Below are positions 1 through 11,475 of a DNA stretch of 64,000 nucleotides, piece after piece; the stretch's first letter is position 1; the number at the start of each line of letters is the position of its first letter. The stretch comes from Dysidea avara (lineage: Eukaryota; Porifera; Demospongiae; Dictyoceratida; Dysideidae): the NCBI RefSeq assembly GCF_963678975.1, contig NC_089279.1, positions 32,018,660 to 32,082,659 on the forward strand, written 5' to 3'. Under the pieces are notes generated by a model. That model did not search any database, had not been told where the DNA came from, and saw only the letters and a list, made by a program, of their open reading frames with translations. Position numbers and translations under genes: made by a program.

Positions 1-2653
1 TCAAATAGTAAGATGTTGCTTGAGCACTCGTTGAACATCATGTGACCCAGCTCACATTGTGTATGTCATGAAATGACACCACAGAGCTGCATGCAGAGTT
101 TGATTAGGTAGATTGCTTGTCAGGAATACTAACCTCATTATACTTAATACAGTGTGTGTATGTTATTACTTGAAATCATTGCAAACTACATGAGGTTTGG
201 TATAAATATACATGTCACCATTACATGAATATAACTACAAAGTAATCCACTTTGGTCAAGCCATGCATAGTTATATGGAGGCTATACTATTAGATTCTAT
301 TGGACTCAGTTGACTGTTAAACATTTTATTTGATATGGCAGGTTTTAAAATTCCACCAACATACATGTACCAATGTACAGTAAACTATCAAAAGATGTAT
401 TAAAAGTTTCTCCTGGGATCATTTCATCATCATCAGTTCCACCAATCCACACAAGCTTCAATTCACTATAATATCTGCCCATGTTGCAATTGCAGGTCCC
501 TATAGGGATAGTTGTCTAACATGATGCATTATATATGTAGCTATTTTCTACTTGTATATTAAAAATGTTGACCTTAAATCCATGTGCTGAGCCGTTTCTC
601 ATGCTGCACATATAGAAACAGTAATGGTTCAAAATTACGTTAGTCAGGCAGCTTAATGCCAAATTTTAGGACTTTCCGGACAAAAGTGTCAATTTTTACA
701 TACTTCCTGAGATCTTAACTTCCAAATTTTGGTAGGAGCCATCTCATATCACCTTGGCTCCTACCTCAAAACCCTCTGTGAAATAGGCCTATAGTTGTGT
801 AGCTTAATGGCAAATTTTAAAGAACGTGGACATACTGGAAAAAGCACCAATTTATGTTAATCCATGTCTTTTTTTACAGGACACTTCATACATGTATGGC
901 TTCCTGTGTAAATGGTGATACCCTAATAAAGCAGTCAAGCATGCAACAAGTTATTTAAAACATACTGATAATTTGCTGAAATTGCTCTCACACTATTCAG
1001 GGCATAAAAGTTTCCTTTGGGAGTAGGAAGCATGTATAGCCAGATTCTCCCTGGGTAGGTAATTTTGGATGCTACTATGTTTTGCTAATGTATACTAATA
1101 TGCTATCCCTCTACATGCATAAAGCTATAGTATTACATATGTATCTTGGCCTGGCATTACATAAAGTGTGGCTACAAACCATTGCTTTAAAATCTCAACT
1201 TCAATCATGAAATCAGATAGTCAACTACATGCACATATAGCTGCTAAAACTTTATTTACTTCTGTAGTAAGCAACTTATTGACTTATTACATTATATACG
1301 ACATGCACCTAACATAGATGGACTGATGTACTAAAATAGTTTCATCTGGTACTGCCGATGCATCTCTAAAGACCTCACATATTACCAGAACAAGGAATCT
1401 CCACTAAGATGGTTTTCTGTGCACCAATAGAGATTTATTATGATATGCTAAGGAGATATGGATGCAGCAAATGATACTAAGACTCCAAATTTCCAATACT
1501 TGAATTGATGTTGGCAAATCGCCATAGTGCATGTATTAGATGTGTGCTGGAATCTACCATGAATAGTGATCAAGGGTATATGGAGCTACAATAATGCTTA
1601 TGACTATCAACACATTTAAGCATGAAATTTTTCGTGAACTCAGCCTAAAAGTTTCAATGCAGCTATTTTTCAAAGAAATGATAGATCAATGCACCATGTA
1701 ATCACAAAGAAATAGATTCCAGATCAGTGAACCCCTTGCTAGATGCACTGCTATAGCTGGTACCTTTTCTTGTGCATACAATTGACACAGATGTCACAGT
1801 GATTTTTTAACTGCAGGCTTCATCACTTGGTAGAACGCTTGAGTGGCATCTAATACAAGAAAGAGCTTTACACATAATAACATCAAATAGATTTTTCAAG
1901 AGCTTGCTTGATAAAGAAAGATAATATATTGTGCATTACCACTATTTCAGTTTACAGGCTGTGATTTTACATCCACCACTTTTAGTAACAATAAGAAATC
2001 TATTATAGGATGTGTAGAACTGTTGTGCTACTAATGTGGTGCTTATTTACATGCATGGTTCTCCATCCTATTGCTGTGACAATTATTTTCCTCACTTCAC
2101 AGATCATTATAATGATCTATGACAAAGGAAGCGAGTTGCACTGCACAAATTAGAAAAAAACAGTTTTGTCACAAACGTAGGACAACAGACCTTATCACAG
2201 GATACAGTACTGCTCTGCAATTTGGTGCACCAGTCCACACATTTTATGAGAACAAAATGTGTTTATTCCTGTTTGAAATACTTCACATAGACCTGTTGCT
2301 GCAAATGCTTGTACTAAATTAGCAAAGTGCAGATGTAAGAGCCTAAATGGCTGTGGTGCCAGATGCTCAAGTAGAGAAACCAATTGGAAATGCAATAAAC
2401 TTCAAAAATACTGTAAATGGACTGTTTGACGAGGCTCAGGTACAGTACATGTATGTTAATAATCATTCAATAAGACTCTTACATTTGTTGCATCTTGAAT
2501 GACTAGTAGCCACTGTACTTGGTGTAAAATGATTGAAAATTTACTGCTGCACAGCATTTTAAGCAAATTTAAGTCATCACTGATTCTAAACTCTTTTCTG
2601 ACCAAAAGCATTATGCAGCAGGCAAGCAGCATGCAGTATGGCATTTAAAAATT
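1..2653. other. Gene-free AT-rich stretch
   Basis: No coding exon, RNA gene or clear transposon end is recognised. The only structure I see is a weak direct repeat: a segment at about 649-700 (GCAGCTTAATGCCAAATTTT and what follows) recurs in altered form at about 799-850. Open frames here are short and lack recognisable motifs. Confidence 0.5.
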
Positions 2654-2894
2654 GTGACCGGATTTGCGAAAAGGGGTCTTCCACACACATCCAATTCTAT
2701 GAATTTGGAGGACCATAACTTAGTTGTCAAAGCACATACAAACCTCAAATTTTCTCCATCAATTAATCTATGTTGGCTCTCACTACAGTCCAAATTGCAA
2801 GCCATGCAATAACATATTGTAATCTGAAGTTATGAATCGTCAAAGTTGGTATATCGGATGTGTGTGGAAGACCCCTTTTCGCAAATCCAGTCAC
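2654..2894. mobile_element. MITE family A, copy 1
   Basis: Non-autonomous element of 241 bp. It begins GTGACCGGATTTGCGAAAAG and ends with the inverted complement of the same sequence, giving terminal inverted repeats of about 35 bp. The interior is the reverse complement of the two other full copies at 29914-30149 and 51693-51929. No clean target duplication is visible for this copy. It has no coding capacity. The superfamily is uncertain. Confidence 0.85.
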
Positions 2895-3497
2895 TTTGAA
2901 TCTGCAATTTGAGAGTTTTAGTGTTGATTTCTGGTAAGTAATTCAAAAGGGCATAGCATGAGAACAGTAAAACACAGATCATTATAGTAAAGTACTAGGC
3001 GCAACAGGTCATAACAAATCCAATGTTTTTATTTTATCAGCCATGCTGTAGAAAGTTTCGACTACTGGTCCACAGCCTTCTTCGCATCATAGCTATATAC
3101 AAGTTATGTCCATGCACAATTTAAAGAATTTATTGCATTTATATAAACTGAGAGTAACCATTTCTTATAAACCAAGTATGATTTCCCTTGGGCTGTGTTG
3201 GTGAAATAATTAAAAGTATACCACAAAACTCTCTATTAGAGCATTCAATAATTCTCTGAGTGATGGTTTGCTTCCCATACTGAAATTAGATGAAGTGGCT
3301 CTTATCAAAAAAAATGAAAGCTATACAGACATAAGTAGTTATGTAAAAAATTGGTGCTTTTGTCCAGAAAGTCCACATCCACTCTCTAAGCCGCCCTATA
3401 CTAGCTATTTACGGAATTCCCCGGAATTGCTACTGGCTGAAGGGTGGGGCAAGAAATTAGATCCGCTTTTAATTTCATCATAGATAGTGCGTATATA
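2895..3497. other. Intergenic, no gene recognised
   Basis: A 71-codon open frame at 3268-3483 has no recognisable motif. The sequence near 3230 carries the dispersed motif CTCTATTAGAGCATTC seen many times in the window. I see no gene. Confidence 0.4.
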
Positions 3498-3730
3498 AGG
3501 CCACTCCAAATAAATTCTCTGTTTCCCGTCCACCGCCCGCATCTAGTTACTGTCAGCTCTATTATATTCCATTATTCCGTATTCTTCCATTATTTTCCGG
3601 TTATTGTTGCATACTGACAGGCTCATTTGAAACCATGTCAGCTCATGTGTCAGCAGTGCTATCAAGTCTGCACAAACTTCACGTTTGTGCTATTTTTGCA
3701 ATTTCAAAAGGAAGGAACAAACTTAAGCAT

Positions 3731-3850
3731 CAAGGCACACGGTAGTGTGTCGTGCGGCCCAAGAAGCCGGCGCGCCACACCGTAGTATATCAAGACACAC
3801 GGTAGTGTGTCGTGCGGCCCAAGAAGCCGGCGCGCCACACCGTGAGTATA
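3731..3850. repeat. Perfect 60-bp tandem duplication, GC-rich
   Basis: Two adjacent 60-bp units (3731-3790 and 3791-3850) differ at only a few bases. They contain CACACGGTAGTGTGTCGTGC and a GC-rich GCCGGCGCGCC segment, quite unlike the AT-rich surroundings. Confidence 0.9.
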
Positions 3851-4610
3851 TTGACAGGAAGAACGAAAACGTCATTTTCACACCTTTGTATCTCGGTGAT
3901 CACTTATCTGATTGGAACCAAATTTGCTACACAGTTGCCTGCCAGCCAAGGGAGTCTACATTCCAAATTTGAAGGAAATCGCTCCAGCCATTTCCGAGAT
4001 ACGAGCTGCCAAAGTTTCGTTTTTTTTTCTTCGTTTTTTTTTTTCTTCTTCTTCTTCGTCTTTTCGCACACTTGCAAAAATTGCTATAACAAGCAAACGC
4101 GTACTCCGATCGCCTTGAAATTTGGCACACAGAAAGGGAGTCCAAAGGCGAATCCTAGCATCAAATTTGGTACAAATCCGATGAATGGTTCAGGACTTAT
4201 GACCGATTATTCGCGTAAAATAAGATCGATTTGTTGTCACGCCTACAGGGTAAACCGCTTCATGGAATGAGTTGAAAATTGCTATGTAGATGGAGTAACC
4301 ATCGTAGGAGTGCCTTTTAGTGGTTTGAAAGGAATCGAGATAAAGACCACGGAGATATGACACAAAACCCAACCTGTGTCACAATTACGCGATCGATTTT
4401 TATGAATGAAAAAGTATTAGTTTTCACGCCTACTAGGCAAACCGCTTAGAGCAATGAGCTGAAAATTGGTGTATAGCTGGAATAATTTTCATAGAAAGTC
4501 CTTGCAGTAGTACAGACGAATCGGATTGCAAACCACTGAGTTATGATTCGAAAGCCAACTCCGTGTAGCAAATGCGAGATCGAGATACTCTAATAGAACA
4601 GTCACCCTAA
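3851..4610. repeat. Diverged repeat units of about 190 bp
   Basis: Segments around 4241 and 4428 are homologous: both have CGCCTAC, then AAACCGCTT, then TGAAAATTG followed by a similar tail, 187 bp apart. An earlier segment (about 4085-4215) appears more distantly related. A pyrimidine-rich run lies at 4019-4060. No protein is recognised in the overlapping open frames. Confidence 0.5.
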
Positions 4611-4669
4611 TAGAGCATTCGGCTAATTTATTTACTCCATTATAGAATTTTATTACATCACAAGTTATT

Positions 4670-7600
4670 CTGTAGGGAGTTCAGCTGCAAACAGTTAATC
4701 TTATAGACAGTTCAGCAAGAAGACAGTCACCATGAGGAGAGTTAAGCAAATATATCACTATAGAGATTCAGAACATTACAAGTCACACTGAAGAAAGTTC
4801 AGCTATAAACAAGTCATGCACTGTGTAGAGAATTCAGCTACAATTAAGTCACTCTCTAGAGAATTCAGTTACACAGAATTCAGCTACACACAAGTCACTG
4901 TGGAGAGAGTTCAGCTACAAACAAATTACCCTTTAGAGTGATCAGCTACAAACAAAACACTTTGCAGGGTGTTCAACTGCAACAAATCAACCTTTAGAGC
5001 GATCAGCAATGAACAAATCAACACAAATCTACCTGTAGAGAGATCAGCTAGAAACAAATCACCCTGTAGAGACATCAGCTAGAAACTAGACACAATGTAA
5101 GGAGTTCAGCTACAAGCAATCACCCTGTAGAGAGTTCAGCTAAAACAAATCAACCTGCAGAGAGATCAGCTACAAACAAATCACCTTATAGAGAGTTCAG
5201 CTACAAACAGATTACCTGTAGAGAGATCGGCTACAAACAAATCAACCTGCAGAGAGATCAGCTACACACAAATCAACTTGTAGAGAGATCAGCTACAAAC
5301 AAATCACCCTGTAGAGAGATCAGCTAGAAACTACACACAATGTAAGGAGTTCAGTACAAATAAATCACCCTGTAGAGAGTTCAGCTAAAACAAATCAACC
5401 TGCAGCGAGATCAGCTACAAATAAATCACCTTTTATAGACAGTTCAGCTACAAATAAATTACCTTGTAGAGAGATCGGCTACAAACAAATCAACCTGCAG
5501 AGAGATCAGCTACACACAATTCAACTTGTAGAGAGATCAGCTACAAACAAATCACCCTGTAGAGAGATCAGCTAGAAACTAGACACAATGTAAGGAGTTC
5601 AGCTACAAACAAATCACCGTGTAGAGAAATCAGCTACAAACAAACCAACCTGTAGAGCAATCAGCTAGAAACAAATCACCCTGAAGAGAGGTCAGCTACA
5701 AAAATCACCCTGTAGAGATATCAGCTAGAAACAAATCACCCTGAAGAGAGGTCAGCTACAAAAAATCACCTTGTAGAGAGATCAACTACAAACAAAACAT
5801 TTTGCAGAGAGTTCAGCTACAAACAAATCAACCTTTAGAGCGATCAGCAACAAACAAATCAACCTGCAGAGAGATCATCTAGAAACAAATCAACCTGCAG
5901 AGTGATCAGCTACAAACAAATCAGCTTGTAGAGAGATCAGTTACACACAAATCAACCTGTACAGAGATAAGCTAAAAACAAATCAGAGTTCAGCTAAAAC
6001 AAATCAATCTGCAGAGAGATTAGCTACATACAAATCACCTTATAGATAGTTCAGCTACAAACAAATTACCTTCTAGAGAGATTGGCTACAAACAAATCAC
6101 CCTGCAGAGAGATCAGCTACACACATTCAACTTGTATAGAGATCAGCTACAAACAAATCACCCTGTAGAGAGATCAGCTCCAACTAGACACAAAGTAAGG
6201 AGTTCAGCTACAAGCAAGTTACCCTGTAGAGAGTTCATCTACAAGCAAATCAACCTGCAGAGCAATCAGCTAGAAACAAATCACCCTGAAGAGAGGTCAG
6301 CTACAAACAAAACACTTTGCAGAGAATTCAGCTACAAACAAATCAGCTTGTAGAGAGATCAGTTACACACAAATCAACCTGTAGAGAGATAAGCTAGAAA
6401 CAAATCACCCTGCAGAGAGTTCAGCTACAAGCAAAACACCCTGTAGAGAGTTCAGCAACAAAGAAACCACCATGTAGAGAGTTCAGCTGCAAACAAATCA
6501 CCTTATAGAGAGTTCAGCTACAAACAAATCACTCTGTAGAGAGATCAGCTAGAAACTGGACACAATGTAAGGAGTTCAGCTACAAGCAAATCACCCTTTA
6601 GTAAGTTCAGCTACAAACAAATCAACCTGCAGTGAGATCACCTACAAAAAAGCACCTTGTACAGAGTTCAGCTACAAACAAATTACCCTGTAGAGAGATC
6701 GGCTACAAACAAATCAACCAGTTGAAAGATCAGCTACACACAAATCAACTTGTAGAGAGATCAGCTACAAAAAAATCACCCTGTAGAGAGATCAGCTAGA
6801 AACTAGACACAATGTAAGGAGTTCAGCTACAAGTATATCACCCTGTAGAGAGTTCAGCTAAAACAAATCAACCTGCAGAGAGATCAGCTACAAATAAATC
6901 ACTTTATAGACAGTTCAGCTACAAACAAATTACCTTGTAGAGAGATCGGCTGCAAATTAATCAACCTGCAGAGAGATCAGCTACACACAAATCAACTTGT
7001 AGAGAGATCAGCTACAAACAAATCACCCTGTAGAGAGATCAGCTAGAAACTAGATACAATGCAAGGAGTTCAGCTACAAGTAAAATCACCCTTTAGTGAG
7101 TTCAGCTACAAACAAATCAACCTGCAGTGAGATCACCCACAAAAACGCACTTGTACAGAGTTCAGTTACAAACAAATCACCCTGTAGAGAGATCAGCAAC
7201 AAAGAAACCACCATGTAGAGAGTTCAGCTGCAAACAAATCACCCAGTAGAAAGATCAGCTAGAAGAAGTTACCTTGTAGAGAGTTCACTTACAAAGAAAC
7301 CATCATATAGAGAGTTCAGCTACAAAGAAATTATCCCGTAGAGAGTTTAGCTAGAAGAAGTCACCTTGTAAAGAGTTTAGCTACAAAGAAACCATCATGT
7401 ACAGAGTTCAGCTACAAAGAAACCACCTGTACAGAATTCAACTACAAACTGATCACCCTGTATAGAGATCAGCTAGAAGAAGTTACCTTGTAGATAGTTC
7501 AGCTACAACAATTCACCCTGTAGAAAGATCAGCTAGAAGAAGTCACCTTGTAGAGTGTTCAGTTACAAAGAAACCATCATGTAGAGAGTTCAGCTGCAAA

Positions 7601-7925
7601 CAAATCACCCTGCAAAGAGTTCAGCTACAAAAAAATCACCCTGTTGAGAGTTCAGCTAGACGAAGTCACCTTATAGAGAGTTCAGCTACAAAGAAACCAT
7701 CATGTAGAGAGTTCGGCTACAAAGACACCACCATGTAGAGAGTTTAGCTGCAAACAAATCACCTGTAGAGAGTTCAGCTAGAAACAAAATATCCTGTAGA
7801 GAGATCAGCTAGAAGAGGTTACCTTGTAGAGAGTTCAGCTACAAAGAAACCATCCTGTATATAGTTCAGCTACATTTCAAGTCACCCAGTAGAGAGATCA
7901 GCTGCAAAAAATATCCTGTGGGGAA
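4670..7925. repeat. 31-bp satellite array with higher-order structure
   Basis: About 3.3 kb of tandem units close to 31 bp, with consensus GTAGAGAGATCAGCTACAAA followed by CAAATCACCCT. That is roughly 100 copies, with variants (AACCTGCAG, GTTCAGCT, CTAGAAG). A distinctive variant unit containing CACAATGTAAGGAG recurs at about 5091, 5336, 5584, 6189, 6561, 6808 and 7055. Most spacings are 245-248 bp, eight units, so there is a higher-order repeat. The last third is dominated by CTAGAAGAAGT and AAGAAACCA variants. Confidence 0.95.
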
Positions 7926-8116
7926 TAATGGGCATGTAATAAATATATGTATATAATTTGTATAATTACTAATAAAATCAAAAATAATTTAAGTACTAAA
8001 ATTCTTCTTTAAGTTCTTTTCTTCTTGCTGTGTTAAAGAAAAAAACACATGGGTTAAAAAAGCCCCAAAGCCAGCCATAGGCCGGCTTTGCAGTATACAA
8101 ATACAAAAAGAAGTGA

Positions 8117-8444
8117 TATCTAATCAAAAACAGCCAAGCTGTAAAAAAAAGGTGCGGCCCCCAAAAAGGCCATGGTGAAAAAAGATGTGAAATCCAAGGT
8201 GGCGGCCAAGAAATGGCTGTGATGGTAGGTTAATGGTTACATTTTAATAACGACAATTCAGGTGAATTTTGTGCCGCTTGGTCTTGGCACCAAATTCACC
8301 TGAATTGTTGTTATTAAAATGTAACCATTAACCTACCATCACAGCCATTTCTTGGCCGCCACCTTGGATTTCACATCTTTTTTCACCATGGCCTTTTTGG
8401 GGGCCGCACCTTTTTTTTACAGCTTGGCTGTTTTTGATTAGATA
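8117..8444. repeat. 328-bp near-perfect palindrome
   Basis: The left arm (from 8117, TATCTAATCAAAAACAGCC) and right arm (ending 8444) are reverse complements with few mismatches. They are exactly symmetric about 8280/8281, so no net indels separate them. The innermost pairs are GTGCC (8271-8275) and GGCAC (8286-8290) around a 10-nt loop. A transcript would form a hairpin of about 159 bp. It has no protein-coding sense. It may be a foldback transposon or a source of double-stranded RNA; that is inference. Confidence 0.95.
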
Positions 8445-8508
8445 CTTATATGCAGCTTTTATGGTTGTGCAAGGCAAATAATGGCTTGAAAAGCTGCCAA
8501 TCTTATAA

Positions 8509-8826
8509 TGCACCTATCAATGTTATCCCCCACCTCCCCCCTCCCGGGCGTAGTGGGGGAAATGGTGGGGATTTGACTTTGAAAAATCAAATTCTCCACC
8601 CACTGGGGAACAACTACTGGTCAAATCTCCATGTAGTATCGCTGGAATAAACTTTAGGAAACAGATCAATTCTTATAGCTCGCAAGCTAAAGCAAACACC
8701 TAAAATTTCGAACGGTCAAATGCCCCACTAGTGGGGCAAAATTTCTGATCAAATCGGCGAAAATCCCCCACTAATCCCTTAGTAAGCCCGGGAGGGGGGT
8801 AGTGGGGCTTAACATTGATAGGTGCA
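8509..8826. mobile_element. MITE with TAA target duplication
   Basis: Inverted termini TGCACCTATCAATGTTA at 8509 and its complement ending 8826, continuing into C-rich and G-rich arms (CTCCCGGGC and GCCCGGGAG). The element is flanked by TAA at 8506-8508 and 8827-8829. A 3-bp TAA duplication is typical of PIF/Harbinger-type insertions. It is nested inside the 3498-8913 composite. Confidence 0.75.
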
Positions 8827-8913
8827 TAATGAATAATGGAAATGAACCGCCCGCCCGCATGCAAATATGCTTGAGTTCAGGACGGGTAACAGAGAATTTA
8901 TTTTGAGTGGCCT

Positions 8914-9304
8914 AATATAGATAGTTTCAAAACTTTACTGAACAGATACTATAATTCATATTTGTAATTGTGTTTGTAAATTAGCTCCATGCCCCAGGTG
9001 GGCTCTGCTAATCAAATCATGTACTATCTATGATTTCATTATGTCATTGTTACGAGCATTGTGATCATTATGTCATTGTGAGAAAATTGCGGTTCTAGCT
9101 GCAACCGCGAGCCACATGATCAGTGAAAGGTTTTCCCAGCCTAGGGTTTTCCCATACGTAGTTGTAGATATTTCCCTTACATTGATCAGGATCGAGTCAT
9201 TTTGCTACGGTTGCGATTTATCCAACCACTATATAATTCACAGCTATTCTCAGGTACTTCAGTATATAGTTGTACAGTTCGCATTCGTGTTGCCTTACAT
9301 TACA
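8914..9304. other. Upstream region of the RING gene
   Basis: No gene is seen. The open frame upstream of 9305 continues to 9116, but its residues lack the acidic or Ser-rich character of the protein. The ATG at 9305 is therefore taken as the start, and this stretch as 5' untranslated or promoter DNA. Confidence 0.4.
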
Positions 9305-10010
9305 ATGGTGGAGAGTAGTGATAGCGAGTGGGACTCGGAGTGGGAAGATGATATTTTGGGTGGTAGCGAAGTGATTGCAAGCGGTTCGTCCGCCGCCAAA
9401 GTTATTGCGTCCTCCTTGGTCCCAGATGTAGCCACTATTGCAAAAGAATTTACTTGCGTCATTTGCCATGATTTGTTCGAGAGGGCACACACGTTAACAT
9501 GTTCACACTCCTTCTGTGAAGAATGCATCTCTGGCTGGTTGGACGAGAACAACAGTTGCCCTACATGTAGAAAACCTGTCAGCACGCCGCCCGTTCCCAC
9601 AAGGGTACTCGATAGTGCCATCAAGAAATTGACTGAATGCTGTCCTGAACTTCAAGCTCTTACAGAGCAAATTGTAGCTGCAAGTCGACAAGCGCGCGCG
9701 CATGATACAAATGATGACGACAACGACGATGATATTACCAACCTGCTTGCAGATTTTCGGGCAGCAAGCGTTGCATCTCCTCCGTTGCACTCTTGCAGGT
9801 GCGGTGGGGACTTTTATTGTGACTGCAGTGAAAGACATAATGATGATGCATACAATGGCTTGATGGGCTTTTACTGGGGAGCACGTGGTCACTGCTACAA
9901 TTGTGGTAAGGTTGTCATAAAATTCCTTTATAATTATAATACTGTTACCTTTTTTGCTTGTAGGAGATCCGCACCACTGGGCAAATGGTTGTCCGGACCG
10001 GCTACACTGA
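9305..10010 (+). CDS. RING finger / CCHC zinc-knuckle protein, probable E3 ubiquitin ligase
   Basis: Two exons, 9305-9905 and 9964-10010, with a 58-bp GT-AG intron, encode 215 aa. Residues 1-20 are acidic and Ser-rich (SSDSEWDSEWEDD). A complete C3HC4 RING lies at 51-88 (CVIC, then CSHSFC, CEEC, CPTC), most like the RINGs of CHFR and RNF8. An Asp-rich linker follows. A Cys/His-rich tail (CRCGG, CDC) ends in a CCHC knuckle at 197-210 with C197, C200, H205 and C210. The intron falls inside the knuckle, so it only appears after splicing; reading through loses it. RING proteins of this kind transfer ubiquitin, and the knuckle suggests RNA, DNA or protein binding (inference). Paralogue assignment is not possible. 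An AATAAA lies near 10125. Confidence 0.85.
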
Positions 10011-10685
10011 CTCTAATGTAACTCAATACGTATTATTATCATGACTTTTATTATTGTCACATCATTATCATATTTATATGTTTACAATTGCAAAACTCAT
10101 CTGCATGCAATGACTAGTAATTTGTAATAAATAAGTATGGTATATAGCATTAGTATGACTTTAGTCACAGTGATGGATCACTGATATATGAGTGTTGAGA
10201 GATTTCTGTAACATCCAAATAAAAATGATTGTTTTTGAATGTGACAGCTGCCTATCAATTAAAACCATCACATTCCAAAGGATGGAAGCCACTTAGTGCC
10301 TAACAACAAAATTTCCTTCCAATCAGTATTCTTAGAAATAAAGTATGCTTTGCACACAAAAACTGAATAATGTTGTCATCAGAGTAAATTTTGGGGCCAA
10401 AAGTGTGCACTGCGACACTGTTTTTGTGTGCATAGTACACTTCACTATTTAGAATGTGTGTGTCTATGTTACACCCCTGTGTCCTTTTATATCACATATG
10501 TGAGCATGATGCATTGATGAAATGGCCAGATCTAGATATCCTATTTCTGTGTGTGCATAACTGCATATTATTTACAACCTCATGCATGCAGCTTTCTTGG
10601 TTAGTGGGCGGTCATGAAAGGTGATAATCCACACTTGTGTGTATGTATTGAGTGAGTGCAGTATATAGTGTCATGCAGTGTATAC
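10011..10685. other. 3' flank of the RING gene, no further gene
   Basis: A polyadenylation-like AATAAA lies near 10125. The rest is unique-looking AT-rich DNA with no coding evidence. Confidence 0.4.
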
Positions 10686-11475
10686 CAGTGGCGTAGCTAA
10701 GGTGGGTACTGGTAGGGCACAGGCCCAACCAATCAGTTCCAGTGCCCTACCAACTCAGGTACTGGCTGTACGTAGCTAGCTATAGCTAAATTGTGCGATA
10801 CGAGGTGCAATATTATTATTATTATTATTGGGGGCACAGGTAAGAAGGCAAAGCCTGTAAAAACCTGATCTAAACAATCAAACTACTACAAAAATAACTA
10901 TACAATATCATACTGGTAATCATAATAAAATCTATCTAGGTGTGTCTTAAAACAAGTTGGTTGAATTAACATTAACATAATCATGTGGGAGTCCATTCCA
11001 ATCATTTATAATTCTTACTGAATAAAAGTGATGGCATGGTAAGCAGGTAGCATGTGGTTTGTAGATCTTTAAACTATGATCTCTTGTTATAGAAGATGAT
11101 CGAAGGGTAAATAAGGATGAGCTATCCATGTCCAGCATGTTATGAAATAGTCTGTATGTGAAAATTAAGTCCCCTCTACGACGTCGATATCTGAGAGATG
11201 GTAAGTTTAGGTGATTTAATCTGTCAACAATATGAAGCCTCCTACAGCTATACGTAACTAATAATAATTATTATTATATAAACAAAACCATTCGTACAGC
11301 TAGTGTCCTACTAGAGATGACAAATTTTAGCTGCAAAATGCCATCAAATTGAATCTCAGCGTGTAATTTTCAAAAATTTTCCTGGGGGGCATTCCCTCAG
11401 ACCCCCTAGCTGCAGCATGCTTCGCATTCTGATTGCTGAGTACAATGGTATCCTTCTGGGCTAGCTACGCCACTG
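10686..11475. mobile_element. hAT-type non-autonomous element with 8-bp target duplication
   Basis: Termini CAGTGGCGTAGCTA at 10686 and the inverse TAGCTACGCCACTG ending 11475. The 8-bp sequence GTGTATAC occurs immediately outside both ends (10678-10685 and 11476-11483), an exact duplication as made by hAT transposases. The interior carries a LINE fragment (minus strand) and, near the right end, the module TTTTCAAAAATTTTCCTGGG shared with other elements here. No transposase is seen. Confidence 0.9.
10853..11230 (-). pseudogene. LINE reverse-transcriptase C-terminal fragment
   Basis: The minus strand reads LPSLRYRRRRGDLIFTYRLF, then an RDHSLKIYKP segment and RIINDWNGLP. These are the conserved C-terminal blocks of Jockey/CR1-type LINE ORF2 proteins (RRxRGDLIxTYK, then xxNxWNxLP). 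It is a fragment only, truncated at both ends and nested in the hAT-like element. Confidence 0.8.

Larger units (their letters stand above)
3498..8913. mobile_element. Composite 5.4 kb inverted-repeat element
   Basis: The left end starts AGGCCACTCCAAATAAATTC and the right end is the near-exact inverse (about 34 bp alignable, then a shared CCGCCCGCAT-type stretch). Between the ends lie, in order, a 60-bp duplication, diverged 190-bp units, a 3.3 kb satellite array, a 328-bp palindrome and a nested MITE. No transposase frame is visible, so it looks non-autonomous. A further copy of the left terminus occurs alone at 61339-61620, which shows the end sequence is repeated elsewhere. Target duplication is unclear. 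Whether this is one mobile unit or repeats trapped between two opposed copies is inference. Confidence 0.6.

Noticed and set aside
3812-4270. 152-codon frame with a run of Phe and Ser
   Set aside because: The Phe run is a T-rich low-complexity tract, and the rest lies in diverged non-coding repeat units.
4670-7925. CRISPR-like array of regularly spaced repeats
   Set aside because: The units are contiguous with no unique spacers, and the DNA is plainly eukaryotic; it is a satellite.
8328-8650. Short frames over the palindrome and nested MITE
   Set aside because: They read through inverted-repeat arms and a MITE; no motif and no codon-level support.
9116-9304. N-terminal extension of the RING protein frame
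   Set aside because: The added 63 residues show no conserved character, and the ATG at 9305 begins the acidic region that leads straight into the RING. It is more likely 5' untranslated.
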